From Flavobacterium pectinovorum (GTDB taxonomy: Bacteria; Bacteroidota; Bacteroidia; Flavobacteriales; Flavobacteriaceae): 64,000 nucleotides of DNA. Numbering within the stretch: position 1 is the first letter of the stretch; each line of letters opens with the position of its first letter. The DNA lies in the NCBI RefSeq assembly GCF_006438875.1, contig NZ_RCZH01000003.1, positions 248,937 through 312,936 on the forward strand, given 5' to 3'. The position numbers and the translations under genes were made by a program. This document shows positions 51,941 through 60,727 of this stretch, in pieces. The notes beneath the pieces were generated by a model that was not told the origin of the DNA, did no database searches, and saw only the letters and a program-made list of their open reading frames with translations.

Positions 51941-52912
51941 TTACAAAAGCGCCAACTCAATTGCATTTGTGAATAAATCTTCGAGAGATATTCCGGCTGC
52001 TTTGGCTTGTTGCGGAATCAAACTTTCGGTTGTTAATCCCGGAATTGTGTTCATTTCCAGCATGTATGGCTCATTGTTTACAATGATGAATTCGCTTCTT
52101 GAGAATCCTTTCATTTTTAAAACTTCGTAGGCACGTTTTGCAGTTTCGCTCACCTTTTTAGTTAGTTCGTCTGAAATTCTTGCCGGTGTAATTTCTTGTG
52201 ATTTTCCTTCGTATTTAGCTTCGTAATCAAAGAAATCATTGTCTGAAACAATTTCGGTGATTGGCAAAACTTTGATTTCACCTTTATAATTGATTACTCC
52301 AACAGAAACTTCAGTTCCGTCAAGGAAACTTTCGATGATGATTTCGTTGTCTTCTTTATAGGCAACTTCAATTGCGATTGGTAATTCAGCTTCAGTTTTT
52401 ACTTTTGAGATTCCGAAGCTTGACCCTGCTTTGTTTGGTTTTACGAAACATGGCAAACCTACTTTTGCAACAATTTCTTTGGTATTGATAATATCGCCTT
52501 TGTTTAGGTAATAAGAGATTGCCGTTTTGATTCCGTATGGTTTTAAAACCGATAATAAATCACGTTTATTGAAGGTAAGCGCCGCCTGGTAATAATCGCA
52601 AGATGATTGCGGAATTCCCAGTAATTCAAAATAAGCCTGCATTAAACCATCTTCTCCCGGAGTTCCGTGAATGGCATTGAAAACACAATCAAAAGTGATT
52701 TTTTCTCCGTTTACCGTAACTGAGAAATCATTTCTATCGATTGGAAATTCTGCATCATTTTGGTCTACATAAACCCATTTTTCTTTGAAAATATGAATGC
52801 GGAATCCGTTGTATTTTGTTTTGTCAAGATATTGGTGAACGACGTTTCCTGAGATAAGAGAAATTTTATATTCACTTGAATATCCGCCCATGATGATGGC
52901 TATGTTTTTCAT
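51941..52912 (-). CDS. ddl: D-alanine--D-alanine ligase
   Basis: The ATP-grasp enzyme joins two D-alanines for peptidoglycan. I start at 52912 (MKNIAIIMGGYSSEYKIS), giving 323 aa, because the family begins here with the GG(Y/R)SSE motif; the longer frame to 52975 adds 21 atypical residues. Further marks are NAIHGTPGEDG (~70-80), VKPNKAGSSFGISKV (~143-157) and EMNTIPGLTTESL (~287-299). A terminator follows. Upstream is a Flavo-1-like element and the divergent PASTA gene. Confidence 0.94.
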   Translation of the reverse strand: MKNIAIIMGGYSSEYKISLISGNVVHQYLDKTKYNGFRIHIFKEKWVYVDQNDAEFPIDRNDFSVTVNGEKITFDCVFNAIHGTPGEDGLMQAYFELLGIPQSSCDYYQAALTFNKRDLLSVLKPYGIKTAISYYLNKGDIINTKEIVAKVGLPCFVKPNKAGSSFGISKVKTEAELPIAIEVAYKEDNEIIIESFLDGTEVSVGVINYKGEIKVLPITEIVSDNDFFDYEAKYEGKSQEITPARISDELTKKVSETAKRAYEVLKMKGFSRSEFIIVNNEPYMLEMNTIPGLTTESLIPQQAKAAGISLEDLFTNAIELALL

Positions 52913-53074
52913 TGATTTGATGTTTAATCGTTTATTTATGTAATTGTTTAATCGTTTTTTTGCCACGAATTGCACGAATTTCCGCTAATTGCTTTGTGTT
53001 ATTTGGATTGCGTTTCTCGTTTTGCTTGTCAGAAATGACAAAAAAAGAAAAATCTTCTTATGAAACCTAAAGCC

Positions 53075-53153
53075 CTAGCCCTGATGGAAGCGGTATCCTT
53101 TTTCTGGCTTCTTTAGCCAGGAAAAGATATAGCGTACAGCAGGAAATAGCTCC
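53075..53153 (-). ncRNA. Structured repeat element, Flavo-1-like (copy 2)
   Basis: On the minus strand: GGAGCTATTTCCTGC ... central stem CTTTTCCTGGCTA / TAGCCAGAAAAAG (one bulge) ... CCATCAGGGCTAG. The outer words match copy 1 closely. It lies in the 381-bp gap between ddl and the PASTA gene; a fragment GCCACGAATTGCACGAATTT (52960-52979) of another repeat is also there. Confidence 0.5.
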
Positions 53154-53265
53154 TGAAATCGAAATTCGAAATTTAAAAATTCCAAAAATTTTCAATATTT
53201 AGTAACATAATATTACTAATGTTACTTAAAACAAAATTATCATTTTTTTTGAAACGAAATAGCTT

Positions 53266-53273
53266 TATCTTTG
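53266..53273 (+). promoter_or_regulatory. Candidate -7 box of the PASTA gene
   Basis: TATCTTTG, a perfect TAnnTTTG, 20 nt before the ATG at 53294. A TTTG at 53248-53251 is somewhat close (14 nt) for the -33 element. Confidence 0.45.
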
Positions 53274-53293
53274 CCACTAATAAAAATAAATTT

Positions 53294-53917
53294 ATGAGTT
53301 TACGTAAGTATTTAACGAGCCGGGTATTTTTTCTGCAAGTATTAAGTGCGGCTGCTATTATTGCCGTTTTAGGTTATTTGTTTATGCATTGGTTGACTTT
53401 TACAACTGATCACGGTCATGAAATTGCCGTTCCGAATTTAACGAAATTAACGGAGGAACAAGTTGAGGCAAAATTGGACGAATTAGATCTTGATTATGTG
53501 CTTCTGGATAGTGTTGATTACCGAAGTGAATTCCCTAAATACAGTGTTGTTGAGCAAGATCCGTTGCCGGGAACAATGGTAAAAGTAGGAAGAAAAATAT
53601 ATATTAAAATTAATGCATCAGGGTTTTCATCTGTCAAAATTCCTGATTTAATTGAGAAAACATATCGTGAAGCGGTTCCAACTTTGAAGGCTTTAGGGCT
53701 TGAAGAAGGAACGATTACTTATATTCCGAACCTTGGAAAGGATATGGTTTTGGAGATGCGTTATAAAGGTAGAAACTTAAAAGTAGGTGATCGCGTGCTG
53801 AAGGCTTCTAAAATCGACTTGGTTTTAGGAGACGGAAAAGCATCTTATGTAGATGAAAGTCAGGCCACAGATAGTTTAGCTGCGCCAGCTACTGAAACCC
53901 CAAAAGATGAACAATAA
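53294..53917 (+). CDS. PASTA-domain membrane protein
   Basis: I start at 53294 (MSLRKYLTSRVFFLQVL), giving 207 aa; the frame from 53219 reaches across the promoter. One membrane helix (~11-33) is followed by a periplasmic part with PASTA-type repeats (VPNLTKLTEEQVEAKLDELD and IPDLIEKTYREAVPTLKALG, about residues 45-180). A 25-residue acidic tail ends it. PASTA repeats bind peptidoglycan fragments in kinases and PBPs; here there is neither kinase nor PBP domain. It overlaps the RluA-type gene by 11 bp and is surely co-transcribed. Confidence 0.88.
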   Translation: MSLRKYLTSRVFFLQVLSAAAIIAVLGYLFMHWLTFTTDHGHEIAVPNLTKLTEEQVEAKLDELDLDYVLLDSVDYRSEFPKYSVVEQDPLPGTMVKVGRKIYIKINASGFSSVKIPDLIEKTYREAVPTLKALGLEEGTITYIPNLGKDMVLEMRYKGRNLKVGDRVLKASKIDLVLGDGKASYVDESQATDSLAAPATETPKDEQ

Positions 53918-54950
53918 TATTGAAAATTTAGATCTGGAAGACGAATTATTCGAACATTTTAGATTTGATGTACCTAAAGGTCAAGCGCTTTTGCGAATTG
54001 ACAAATATTTGATGAATATGATTCCGAATGCAACACGGAACAAAATTCAGAATGCTGCAAGCGAAGGAAGTGTTTTTGTAAATGAAATTCCTGTAAAATC
54101 AAATTACAAAGTAAAACCATTGGATCTTATTACGGTAATGTTGACGCATCCGCCGTTTGAAAACCATATTCTGCCGGAAGATCTTCCGCTTAATATTGTT
54201 TATGAAGATGATGCTTTGTTGTTGATTAACAAGGAACCTGGAATGGTTGTACATCCTGGTCACGGAAATTATACCGGAACTTTGGTAAATGCTTTGGCGC
54301 ATCATTTTGATAATTTGCCAATGAACAGCAGTGAACGTCCAGGTTTGGTTCACCGAATTGATAAGGATACGTCCGGACTTTTGGTGGTAGCCAAAACGGA
54401 AGCAGCAATGACGCATCTGGCGAAACAATTTGAAGCTAAAACTTCTGAACGTGAATATGTTGCTCTTGTTTGGGGAAATGTGACCGAAGAGGAGGGAACG
54501 ATTGAAGGAAATCTTGCCAGACACTTGAAAGATCGCATGCAAATGGCTGTTTTTGCTGATCCTGAAATTGGGAAACCTGCAATTACACATTATAAGGTTT
54601 TGGAACGTTTTGGTTATGTAACTTTGATTTCTTGCAGATTAGAAACGGGAAGAACACACCAAATTCGTGCGCACTTGAAACACATTGGACATCCGTTATT
54701 TAATGATGAACGTTACGGTGGACATTTGATTTTGAAAGGGACGACTTTTACAAAATACAAGCAGTTTATAGAAAATTGTTTTAAAGCTTTGCCACGTCAG
54801 GCTTTGCACGCTAAAACGCTTGGTTTTGTACACCCAACAACGGGCGAAATGATGCGTTTTGATACTGAATTGCCTCAGGATTTTCAGGATTGTATCGAGA
54901 AATGGCGCAATTACGGGAAGACGCATAATATGGAAGATGACGAGAATTAA
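53907..54950 (+). CDS. RluA-family pseudouridine synthase (RluD-like)
   Basis: The 347-aa enzyme turns uridines in rRNA to pseudouridine. It has an S4 domain at the start (~27-82) and the RluA catalytic domain with D152 in HRIDKDTSGLLVVAK and RTHQIRAHL (~230-238). The layout fits RluD, which modifies helix 69 of 23S rRNA in E. coli, but the exact site here is not shown. It overlaps the PASTA gene and ends before a strong terminator. Confidence 0.94.
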   Translation: MNNNIENLDLEDELFEHFRFDVPKGQALLRIDKYLMNMIPNATRNKIQNAASEGSVFVNEIPVKSNYKVKPLDLITVMLTHPPFENHILPEDLPLNIVYEDDALLLINKEPGMVVHPGHGNYTGTLVNALAHHFDNLPMNSSERPGLVHRIDKDTSGLLVVAKTEAAMTHLAKQFEAKTSEREYVALVWGNVTEEEGTIEGNLARHLKDRMQMAVFADPEIGKPAITHYKVLERFGYVTLISCRLETGRTHQIRAHLKHIGHPLFNDERYGGHLILKGTTFTKYKQFIENCFKALPRQALHAKTLGFVHPTTGEMMRFDTELPQDFQDCIEKWRNYGKTHNMEDDEN

Positions 54951-54995
54951 TTAGATAATTTGTCAATTAGAAAATTAGATAATTTGTTATATACT

Positions 54996-55023
54996 AAAAA
55001 AGCTCCTTATGGAGCTTTTTTTT
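54996..55023 (+). terminator. Terminator after the pseudouridine synthase gene
   Basis: AAAAAAGCTCC and GGAGCTTTTTTT pair around TTAT; short GC-rich stem and a long T run. Confidence 0.88.
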
Positions 55024-55027
55024 GTTT

Positions 55028-55088
55028 ACCATTAAGAGATTAAGGAAAATTAAGCTGTGTGCCTTAATCTAACTTAATCTCTTAATGG
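55028..55088. repeat. Inverted repeat in a convergent gap
   Basis: ACCATTAAGAGATTAAG (55028-55044) and CTTAATCTCTTAATGGT (55072-55088) pair perfectly, with further pairing inside. A third copy, CTTAATCTCTTAATGGTT, lies at 55117-55134 next to the following gene. Confidence 0.8.
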
Positions 55089-55144
55089 TGAAAAAATAAG
55101 TATCACGCTTACTTTTCTTAATCTCTTAATGGTTCAAATATTTT

Positions 55145-55759
55145 TTATTGAAGCGTTTTAATTGTTAAGTCGGTTATTTTTGCTTCGCCGTTGGTTAAGA
55201 AACCTAGTTTTCCTTGTGGGCTTAGATTGCTTTTATCAAGGGAACATTCTAATGTGGTTTCGTTATTTACTGAAAAGTATAATTGATTGTTTGTAACTCT
55301 AATTTTTATAGAATACCATTTGTTATTTTCTAATTTCATGGTTTTTTTGAACAAAGTTGGTCCGCCGCGTTTACCGTATTCGTCGCTATTTTTGTTGTAA
55401 ACACCTTGACCAATTACAATATTCTGATCGATTTGATACAGATAAGTTCTGATGTATTTTTCCTGATCGATGTTGAGCATAACCTCGAATAATGATTCTT
55501 TGGTCATGTTTACTTTTAAATCGATTTCATAATTTTTAGGAAGTAATTTTTTAGATTCTATAACGCCCCAATGCATCGGACCTCCATTTCCTGTTAAGGT
55601 ATCTTTTTCCAGAAACCATTCTTTTGAGTCGAAATTCCAATCTGATTTTAGTTTAGAAACTTCAGTTGTTTTGTATTCTTTTTTTGCTGTGGAAATTGTG
55701 GTTGAACACGAAATCATTATTAGTGATGAAACTAATAATGTGATATATTTAATTTTCAT
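55145..55759 (-). CDS. Lipoprotein with a concanavalin-like beta-sandwich, unknown function
   Basis: The 204-aa product has a lipobox at Cys18 (LIMISCSTT). The mature part reads as a single jelly-roll: GGPMHWGVIESKKLLPKNYEIDLKVN (~59-84), SIKIRVTNNQLYFSVNNETTLE (~150-171), SPQGKLGFLTNGEAKITDLTIKTL at the end. This resembles the DUF1080/LamG-type sandwich found in carbohydrate-active proteins. No catalytic residue is visible. It follows the ABC ATPase gene by 9 bp and may share its transcript. Confidence 0.65.
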   Translation of the reverse strand: MKIKYITLLVSSLIMISCSTTISTAKKEYKTTEVSKLKSDWNFDSKEWFLEKDTLTGNGGPMHWGVIESKKLLPKNYEIDLKVNMTKESLFEVMLNIDQEKYIRTYLYQIDQNIVIGQGVYNKNSDEYGKRGGPTLFKKTMKLENNKWYSIKIRVTNNQLYFSVNNETTLECSLDKSNLSPQGKLGFLTNGEAKITDLTIKTLQ

Positions 55760-55768
55760 TTTTGTATT

Positions 55769-57010
55769 TTAATTAAGCTCTGAATGGTATTTTATTTTAC
55801 CGATTGATCCTGTTGAATTTGGTAAAAGTTCAAAAACCGAAGTAGGAGCGAGGCCAGTTTCTATACGATGTGAAACGTACAAAATACTAACATTTGTTTC
55901 TTGTTTAATGGTATTGATAAGCTGAATAACCAAATCTACATTTTCGTCGTCTAATCCTTCTACAGGTTCGTCGAGAATTAATAATGGCGGATGTTTTAAT
56001 ACGGCGCGAACAATCAATGCGACTCTTTGCTGACCGATAGAAAGATCTATGAAACGTTTTTTTCTCAGACTTGTCATTTCAATTACTTCAAGCCATTGCG
56101 TTACACTTTGTTTTTGTAAAGTGGTTGGTTCGTTATATAATCCGATGGAGTCAAAGAAACCGGATAGAATCATTTGTTCTAAAGTATGTCCTTTTTGAAA
56201 CAAATCAGTCATAGAAGTAGTAAAGATTCCGATTTGTTTTTTGATATCCCAAACGCTTTCTCCAGTTCCTTTTTTTCTTCCGAACAAAAATAAATCCTGA
56301 CCAAATCCCTTTGGATTATCTCCCGTAATTAAAGATAGAATCGTGCTTTTTCCGGAACCATTCGGACCAATTAATTGCCAGAATTCGCCTTGTTTTATCG
56401 TCCATGATATTTGATCTACAATTTTTCGGCCGTCATAGCTTACAGACACATTGTTCATTTTGATTAGTACACTTTCGTGGAAGGAATGCGGTTCTAAAGC
56501 TTTTGGAATTGCCGCTGTATTTAAGGTTTTAAAATGATTTTCGGTTTTTGAAATCGGATGTAATTTAAAGGAATTGTCTTTAATTTGCGCTTTATTCGGA
56601 ACAAAATCTAAAACATCGACTAAACGATTTACCAGTTGAATAATCGCAATATTGTCTGTTAATTTCTCCAGAGATTGTGCCAAAACAATTCTCGAAGCCT
56701 GATCTAAATGATCAAACGGATTGTCGAAAATTATAAAATCCGGATTTTGATTGATGCAGTATTTCAGGAATTCTTTTTTGCGTTCGCCTGATGAAAACGT
56801 TCTCAATTGTCTGTGCGATTCCGGAGAAGCTTCTACAATATCGTATTGATATTCTTTTTCGATGAATTTCTCGATGGCAATGTCCGAAAACAGAATTCCT
56901 TTTTGGTCGTTAAAAACGGCTAATTCTCCTCTGGCTTCGCCCGAAAGTAAAGTGTCAATGAAAGCTTTTTTGTTTACCTGATTCGATAAAAGTATATCCC
57001 AATGCTGCAT
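55769..57010 (-). CDS. Duplicated ABC ATPase (ModF-like) with a degenerate first half
   Basis: The 413-aa protein holds two ABC ATPase modules and no membrane segment. The second (~180-413) is complete: Walker A GPNGSGKST (215-223), signature DLSIGQQR and Walker B LLILDEPVEGLDDEN. The first (~1-170) has a signature (FSSGERKK) and Walker B-like FIIFDNPFDHLD, but its Walker A position reads SNQVNKKAF, without the glycines. Such tandem ATPases resemble ModF/PhrA-like proteins rather than a transporter subunit; no permease is near. Role unknown. Confidence 0.85.
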   Translation of the reverse strand: MQHWDILLSNQVNKKAFIDTLLSGEARGELAVFNDQKGILFSDIAIEKFIEKEYQYDIVEASPESHRQLRTFSSGERKKEFLKYCINQNPDFIIFDNPFDHLDQASRIVLAQSLEKLTDNIAIIQLVNRLVDVLDFVPNKAQIKDNSFKLHPISKTENHFKTLNTAAIPKALEPHSFHESVLIKMNNVSVSYDGRKIVDQISWTIKQGEFWQLIGPNGSGKSTILSLITGDNPKGFGQDLFLFGRKKGTGESVWDIKKQIGIFTTSMTDLFQKGHTLEQMILSGFFDSIGLYNEPTTLQKQSVTQWLEVIEMTSLRKKRFIDLSIGQQRVALIVRAVLKHPPLLILDEPVEGLDDENVDLVIQLINTIKQETNVSILYVSHRIETGLAPTSVFELLPNSTGSIGKIKYHSELN

Positions 57011-57049
57011 TTTGTATTATTTATTTATGTGAGCATAGATTGTGTTTTT

Positions 57050-57116
57050 TTTGCCACAGATTAAAAGGTTAAAGGATTATGTGGATTAATCATTTTAATC
57101 TTTTAATCTGTGGCAA
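57050..57116. repeat. Imperfect inverted repeat between two minus-strand genes
   Basis: TTTGCCACAGATTAAAAGG (57050-57068) and its near complement TTTTAATCTGTGGCAAA (57100-57116) pair around an AT-rich loop. The same CCACAGATT words occur at 32776 and 14470. Confidence 0.65.
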
Positions 57117-57146
57117 ATAACTAGCTATGTTTCTATGTGTTTAATT

Positions 57147-57995
57147 TTACACTTTTGTTGCCAATTCACGATCGTTTCTAGACCATTCGCTCCAGGATCC
57201 AACATACAGTTTTGGAATTTCAATTCCCGCATAATCCATTGCTAATAAAGTATGGCAAGCTGTAACGCCTGAACCACAATGTACAATTACATTTTCTGGT
57301 TTTGTATGACCTAAAATATCTTTATATTTTTCATTTAATGTTTCTGCCAATTTGAAAAATCCATCTTCATTTAGGTTTTCACTAAAAGGAACATTTATAG
57401 CACCCGGAATATGTCCGGCAATTAAATCCAAAGGTTCTGTTAAACCATCAAAACGGTTTTTATCCCTAACATCGATTACAATATTTTGATCGTTATTTCG
57501 TGCCTTTTCGACTTCTTCAATATCGGCCAGAAGTAATTTCCATTCGGATATTGGATAATTTTCAGTTGTTTCAAAAATTTCAGTTTTTGAACTTACAGGA
57601 TAACCTATTTTTATTGCGGCTTGTAAACCTCCGTTTAAAACCTGCACTTTTTCGTGACCAATTGCCTTTAGCATCCACCAAAATCTTGCTGCGGCATTTG
57701 AGCCATTTTTATCATCATAAATAATAACATGGTTCAAAGGAGAAATTCCGAGTTTTGAAAGTACACCTGAAAATTTTTCGAAAGAAGGCAAAGGATGTCT
57801 TCCGCCGTTTGCAGGATCAGTTTCTACGGTTGCTAAATCTTTATTCAAATCGATATAGCGAGCACCTTTTAAATGTTCGTTTTTATAATTTTCTTCGGCG
57901 TTAGCTCCGCCTCTGGCATCTATTAAAATAAAATCAGAAGCATTGTTTAGTTTTAATAATTCTTCGGGATTTATAATTGGGGAAAGTTTTGACAT
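57147..57995 (-). CDS. Rhodanese-type sulfurtransferase (3-mercaptopyruvate type)
   Basis: The 282-aa protein has two rhodanese domains. The active loop in the second reads CGSGVTA with nucleophile C240; this loop is typical of 3-mercaptopyruvate sulfurtransferase (thiosulfate enzymes have CRKGV-like loops). The first domain (GGRHPLPSFEKFSGVLSKLG, ~62-81; DARGGANAEENY) has no cysteine in the loop. No signal peptide, so cytoplasmic. The ThuA gene is 12 bp upstream on the same strand, so the two may be one transcript. Confidence 0.9.
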   Translation of the reverse strand: MSKLSPIINPEELLKLNNASDFILIDARGGANAEENYKNEHLKGARYIDLNKDLATVETDPANGGRHPLPSFEKFSGVLSKLGISPLNHVIIYDDKNGSNAAARFWWMLKAIGHEKVQVLNGGLQAAIKIGYPVSSKTEIFETTENYPISEWKLLLADIEEVEKARNNDQNIVIDVRDKNRFDGLTEPLDLIAGHIPGAINVPFSENLNEDGFFKLAETLNEKYKDILGHTKPENVIVHCGSGVTACHTLLAMDYAGIEIPKLYVGSWSEWSRNDRELATKV

Positions 57996-58007
57996 CTTAA
58001 ATAATTT

Positions 58008-58862
58008 TTATTTTTTAGAATTTCCTAACCAAAGCAAAGCATTCAATATTAATTGACTTTCTACTTTGTTTTCAAAGGTGTACGAAAGTGTTTTATTAGT
58101 TCCGTGCTCGTAATCAATATCATTATGCCCCATATTTACATAAAGCATTTTGTAGTTTTTATTCGTCCAAACCACGGGATAATAACCGCTGTGCCAGATT
58201 TCATGCGCTTTTGGTCCGGTTCCTAATGGGAAACTGCTTTCGTCAATTGCCAAAAGAATTTTAATATCCGGATTTTTAGTCAGATCGTTACTCCATCTGT
58301 ACCATTCGTTTGGTGCCGATGAGAATGTTTTGGGAATATCTTTCGTAACCGGATGTTGATTTTCTACTCTTAAAACTGCCGATGTTGGTCGCCAGGTATT
58401 GCTTCCGTATTCGCCTGAGCCTAAAAAAGTATTGTGATACCAATTCCAGTTTTGCGGATAATCAGAATCATTTAAAGCAAATGCCGAAAAATGAAAACCG
58501 ATAAAACCTCCACCATTTTCCATGTATTTCTGAAATGCTTCTCGCTGACTTGGTGTTTCAGGTCTTGTATCCAAAAATAAAACGACTTGATATTTTGCCA
58601 GAAATTCAGCGTTTAGATTGTTCCAATTGTTAGTCGAATCGTATTCAAAGTGATTTTCTTCGGCGAGTTTCGGAAACCATTTATTGGCTTCATGAACGAA
58701 ACTTATATGTGCCTGATCATTTTTTGCGGTATAAAAAGCAATTACTTTAAATTTGGATTTACTTTTTTTTTGCTGAGAATATCCTAAAAAGCAACTAAAA
58801 AAAAGAACGATTAAGATACTTTGCGTCGCTAGAAAACAAGTTTTTTGACTGAAAATTGACAT
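58008..58862 (-). CDS. Secreted ThuA-domain protein
   Basis: The 284-aa protein has a signal peptide-like start (~1-30, LIVLFFSCFLGYSQ) and a ThuA (class I glutamine-amidotransferase-like) fold: VIAFYTAKNDQAHISFVHEANKWF (~42-65), VVLFLDTRPETPSQREAFQKYMENGGGFIGFHFSAF (~92-127) and PVVWTNKNYKMLYVNMGHN (~230-248). The ThuA group is linked in some bacteria to trehalose or sugar-derivative use, but the reaction is unclear. FFSC could also be read as a lipobox. It is 12 bp upstream of the rhodanese gene. Confidence 0.85.
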   Translation of the reverse strand: MSIFSQKTCFLATQSILIVLFFSCFLGYSQQKKSKSKFKVIAFYTAKNDQAHISFVHEANKWFPKLAEENHFEYDSTNNWNNLNAEFLAKYQVVLFLDTRPETPSQREAFQKYMENGGGFIGFHFSAFALNDSDYPQNWNWYHNTFLGSGEYGSNTWRPTSAVLRVENQHPVTKDIPKTFSSAPNEWYRWSNDLTKNPDIKILLAIDESSFPLGTGPKAHEIWHSGYYPVVWTNKNYKMLYVNMGHNDIDYEHGTNKTLSYTFENKVESQLILNALLWLGNSKK

Positions 58863-58896
58863 TGATTGTGGTTGGTTTGGTTAGTTAATTTTTGAA

Positions 58897-59286
58897 TTAA
58901 TCAGGAATTTTCTCAATCAATATTTCGTCTCCGGATTTGTCATAATATGTGCAGGTCATTTCGATAATATCAACTCTCCATTTGGCAATACCACATTGTG
59001 CGGCATGATTGCAAAAAGTTAGATAATCGGTTTGTCCACTTTGGTGTATAACAAGAAATTCGATAAAACGTTCTTTATTTGCAAAAGCTGCCACTTTGAT
59101 TTCATCGTATTTTTCGTCAGAAGTAACGTTGTAATTGTTTACGCCATAATATTCAACATGTCCGTCATGTACAAATGTGTCATAACCTTTTACGCCCAAA
59201 ATGATTAAGTCTTGTATATAATTCGGAAAATCGGCTCCGCTTTTTACTTTCGAATGTGCTTCTTTGATTTGTTCTATTGTAAACAT
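58897..59286 (-). CDS. DUF1398 family protein
   Basis: The 129-aa cytoplasmic protein matches DUF1398 over its length: FTIEQIKEAHSKVKSGADFPNYIQDLIILGVKGYDTFVHDGHVEYYG (2-48) and a C-terminal CGIAKWRVDIIEMTCTYYDKSG. Function of the family is unknown. It is 34 bp upstream of the ThuA gene on the same strand. Confidence 0.85.
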   Translation of the reverse strand: MFTIEQIKEAHSKVKSGADFPNYIQDLIILGVKGYDTFVHDGHVEYYGVNNYNVTSDEKYDEIKVAAFANKERFIEFLVIHQSGQTDYLTFCNHAAQCGIAKWRVDIIEMTCTYYDKSGDEILIEKIPD

Positions 59287-59324
59287 ATATTTTAGTTTTA
59301 GATTATTGATTAAAAAAAAAGGTT

Positions 59325-59407
59325 GCCACGAATTTCACAAATTAGCACGAATTTTTATTTACATAATACTCAGCTAATAATTCGTGCTAATTTGTGAAAT
59401 TCGTGGC
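59325..59407. repeat. Perfect 29-bp inverted repeat
   Basis: The arms 59325-59353 (starting GCCACGAATTTCAC) and 59379-59407 (ending GAAATTCGTGGC) are perfect complements, with a 25-bp loop. It lies between the alpha/beta hydrolase stop and the DUF1398 start, both on the minus strand. An extra half copy (AATTCGTGGCAAG) follows at 59419. Confidence 0.85.
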
Positions 59408-59440
59408 GAAAAAAAATAATTCGTGGCAAGAAAAATAGTA

Positions 59441-60433
59441 TTACTGTTTCAAAAATACAATTAATGGTTTTATAAATTGATCGAAAGATTCAATATGTGG
59501 CAAATGTCCAGTGTTTGGAACTTCAACTAATTTTGAATACGGAATTGCTTTTTGTGTCTTTTTGCCCAATTCCAAATAATTCCCCATTGTTTTTCGAACT
59601 TCTTCAGATACTAATGGTTTTCCTAAAGCCGTTTTATCTCTTGTTCCGATGATTAAAAGCGTTGGACTTTTGATGTTTTTAAATTCATATAAAACCGGTT
59701 GTGTAAAAATCATATCATACATAAGTGCCGAGTTCCAGGCTACTCTGTCATAATCAGGAGCCGTTGTCCAGCCGGCGCTTAGTTCTGCCCATTTTTGGAA
59801 ATCGGCATTCCATTTTCCATCATAATAATTTGACATTTGATAGCTTTTTATGTTCTGATAGTTTTGTTTTAATTCAGATTCATACCACCAATCAACAGGT
59901 TTGTACGGAACAACCAGTTTCCAGTCTTCAAGACCAATTGGGTTTTCGAGTACTAATTTCTCTGTAGTTTCAGGATACATCAAGGCAAATCTTGTTGCTA
60001 ACATTCCGCCCATAGAATGTCCCAGAATAGTTGCTTTGTTGATTCCTAAATGATCCAGTAACTTTTTGGTATTCTCAGCAAATTGCTGAAACGAGTATTG
60101 AAAATTATCCGGCTTTGACGATTTTCCAAAACCTATTTGATCCAGAACGATAACACGGAATCCTTCTGCAGTCAGTGCTTTTATAGTAGTTTCCCAATAA
60201 GCTCCATTGAAGTTTTTGCCATGAAGCAAAACGATGTTTTTATGGTTGTAATTCTCCGGAATGATATCCATATAAGCCATTTTTAAGGATTGGCGCTGAA
60301 TGCTTAATTCTATGAATTTTACAGGAAAAGGATATTCGTAATTAGTCAGATTAATGTCTAATGACTTGATTTTTACTTCTTGCGAAAAACAAAAAACAGG
60401 AAATAGAAGGATTATTAACTTTATAATTTTCAT
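59441..60433 (-). CDS. Secreted alpha/beta hydrolase
   Basis: I start at 60433 (MKIIKLIILLFPVFCFSQ), giving 330 aa with a clear signal peptide; the longer frame to 60481 puts 16 residues before it. The fold shows HGKNFNGAYW with oxyanion region (~71-80), the nucleophile S140 in GHSMGG, an Asp in GTRDKT (~268) and His in NTGHLPH near the end. It belongs to the broad epoxide-hydrolase/haloperoxidase-like esterase group; substrate is unknown. It is probably periplasmic. Confidence 0.85.
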   Translation of the reverse strand: MKIIKLIILLFPVFCFSQEVKIKSLDINLTNYEYPFPVKFIELSIQRQSLKMAYMDIIPENYNHKNIVLLHGKNFNGAYWETTIKALTAEGFRVIVLDQIGFGKSSKPDNFQYSFQQFAENTKKLLDHLGINKATILGHSMGGMLATRFALMYPETTEKLVLENPIGLEDWKLVVPYKPVDWWYESELKQNYQNIKSYQMSNYYDGKWNADFQKWAELSAGWTTAPDYDRVAWNSALMYDMIFTQPVLYEFKNIKSPTLLIIGTRDKTALGKPLVSEEVRKTMGNYLELGKKTQKAIPYSKLVEVPNTGHLPHIESFDQFIKPLIVFLKQ

Positions 60434-60727
60434 TTTCGGGTAGATTTTGAATTTAAGGATTATAAAATTACCGTTAAGCATCTATAAATGCAAAAAATAT
60501 AGTCTTAAAATTATCAGAAAAATTAAAGAAATGAGGTTTTTATACATGAGATACTTATTCATTTATTGAATTTTTAAATTTAAGGATGATATTTTTTAGT
60601 TTGTAAGTTTTTGATTGTGAAATTATTGCACTTAAACGAGTAATGCTGTACTTCGAAGAATTTCTTTTTATTAATAGGATTTTATTTGTAAATTAGAGTT
60701 AGAATGTTGTCAGCTAAAACAGGTATT

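Noticed and set aside
52913..52975. Longer ddl start at 52975
   Set aside because: The family begins with MKNIAIIMGG; the added 21 residues are basic and come from repeat-like DNA.
53219..53293. Longer start of the PASTA protein at 53219
   Set aside because: The segment contains a TATCTTTG promoter box, and the membrane helix follows naturally from the ATG at 53294.
54099..54590. Minus-strand open frame of 163 codons
   Set aside because: Antisense to the catalytic domain of the pseudouridine synthase; a shadow frame.
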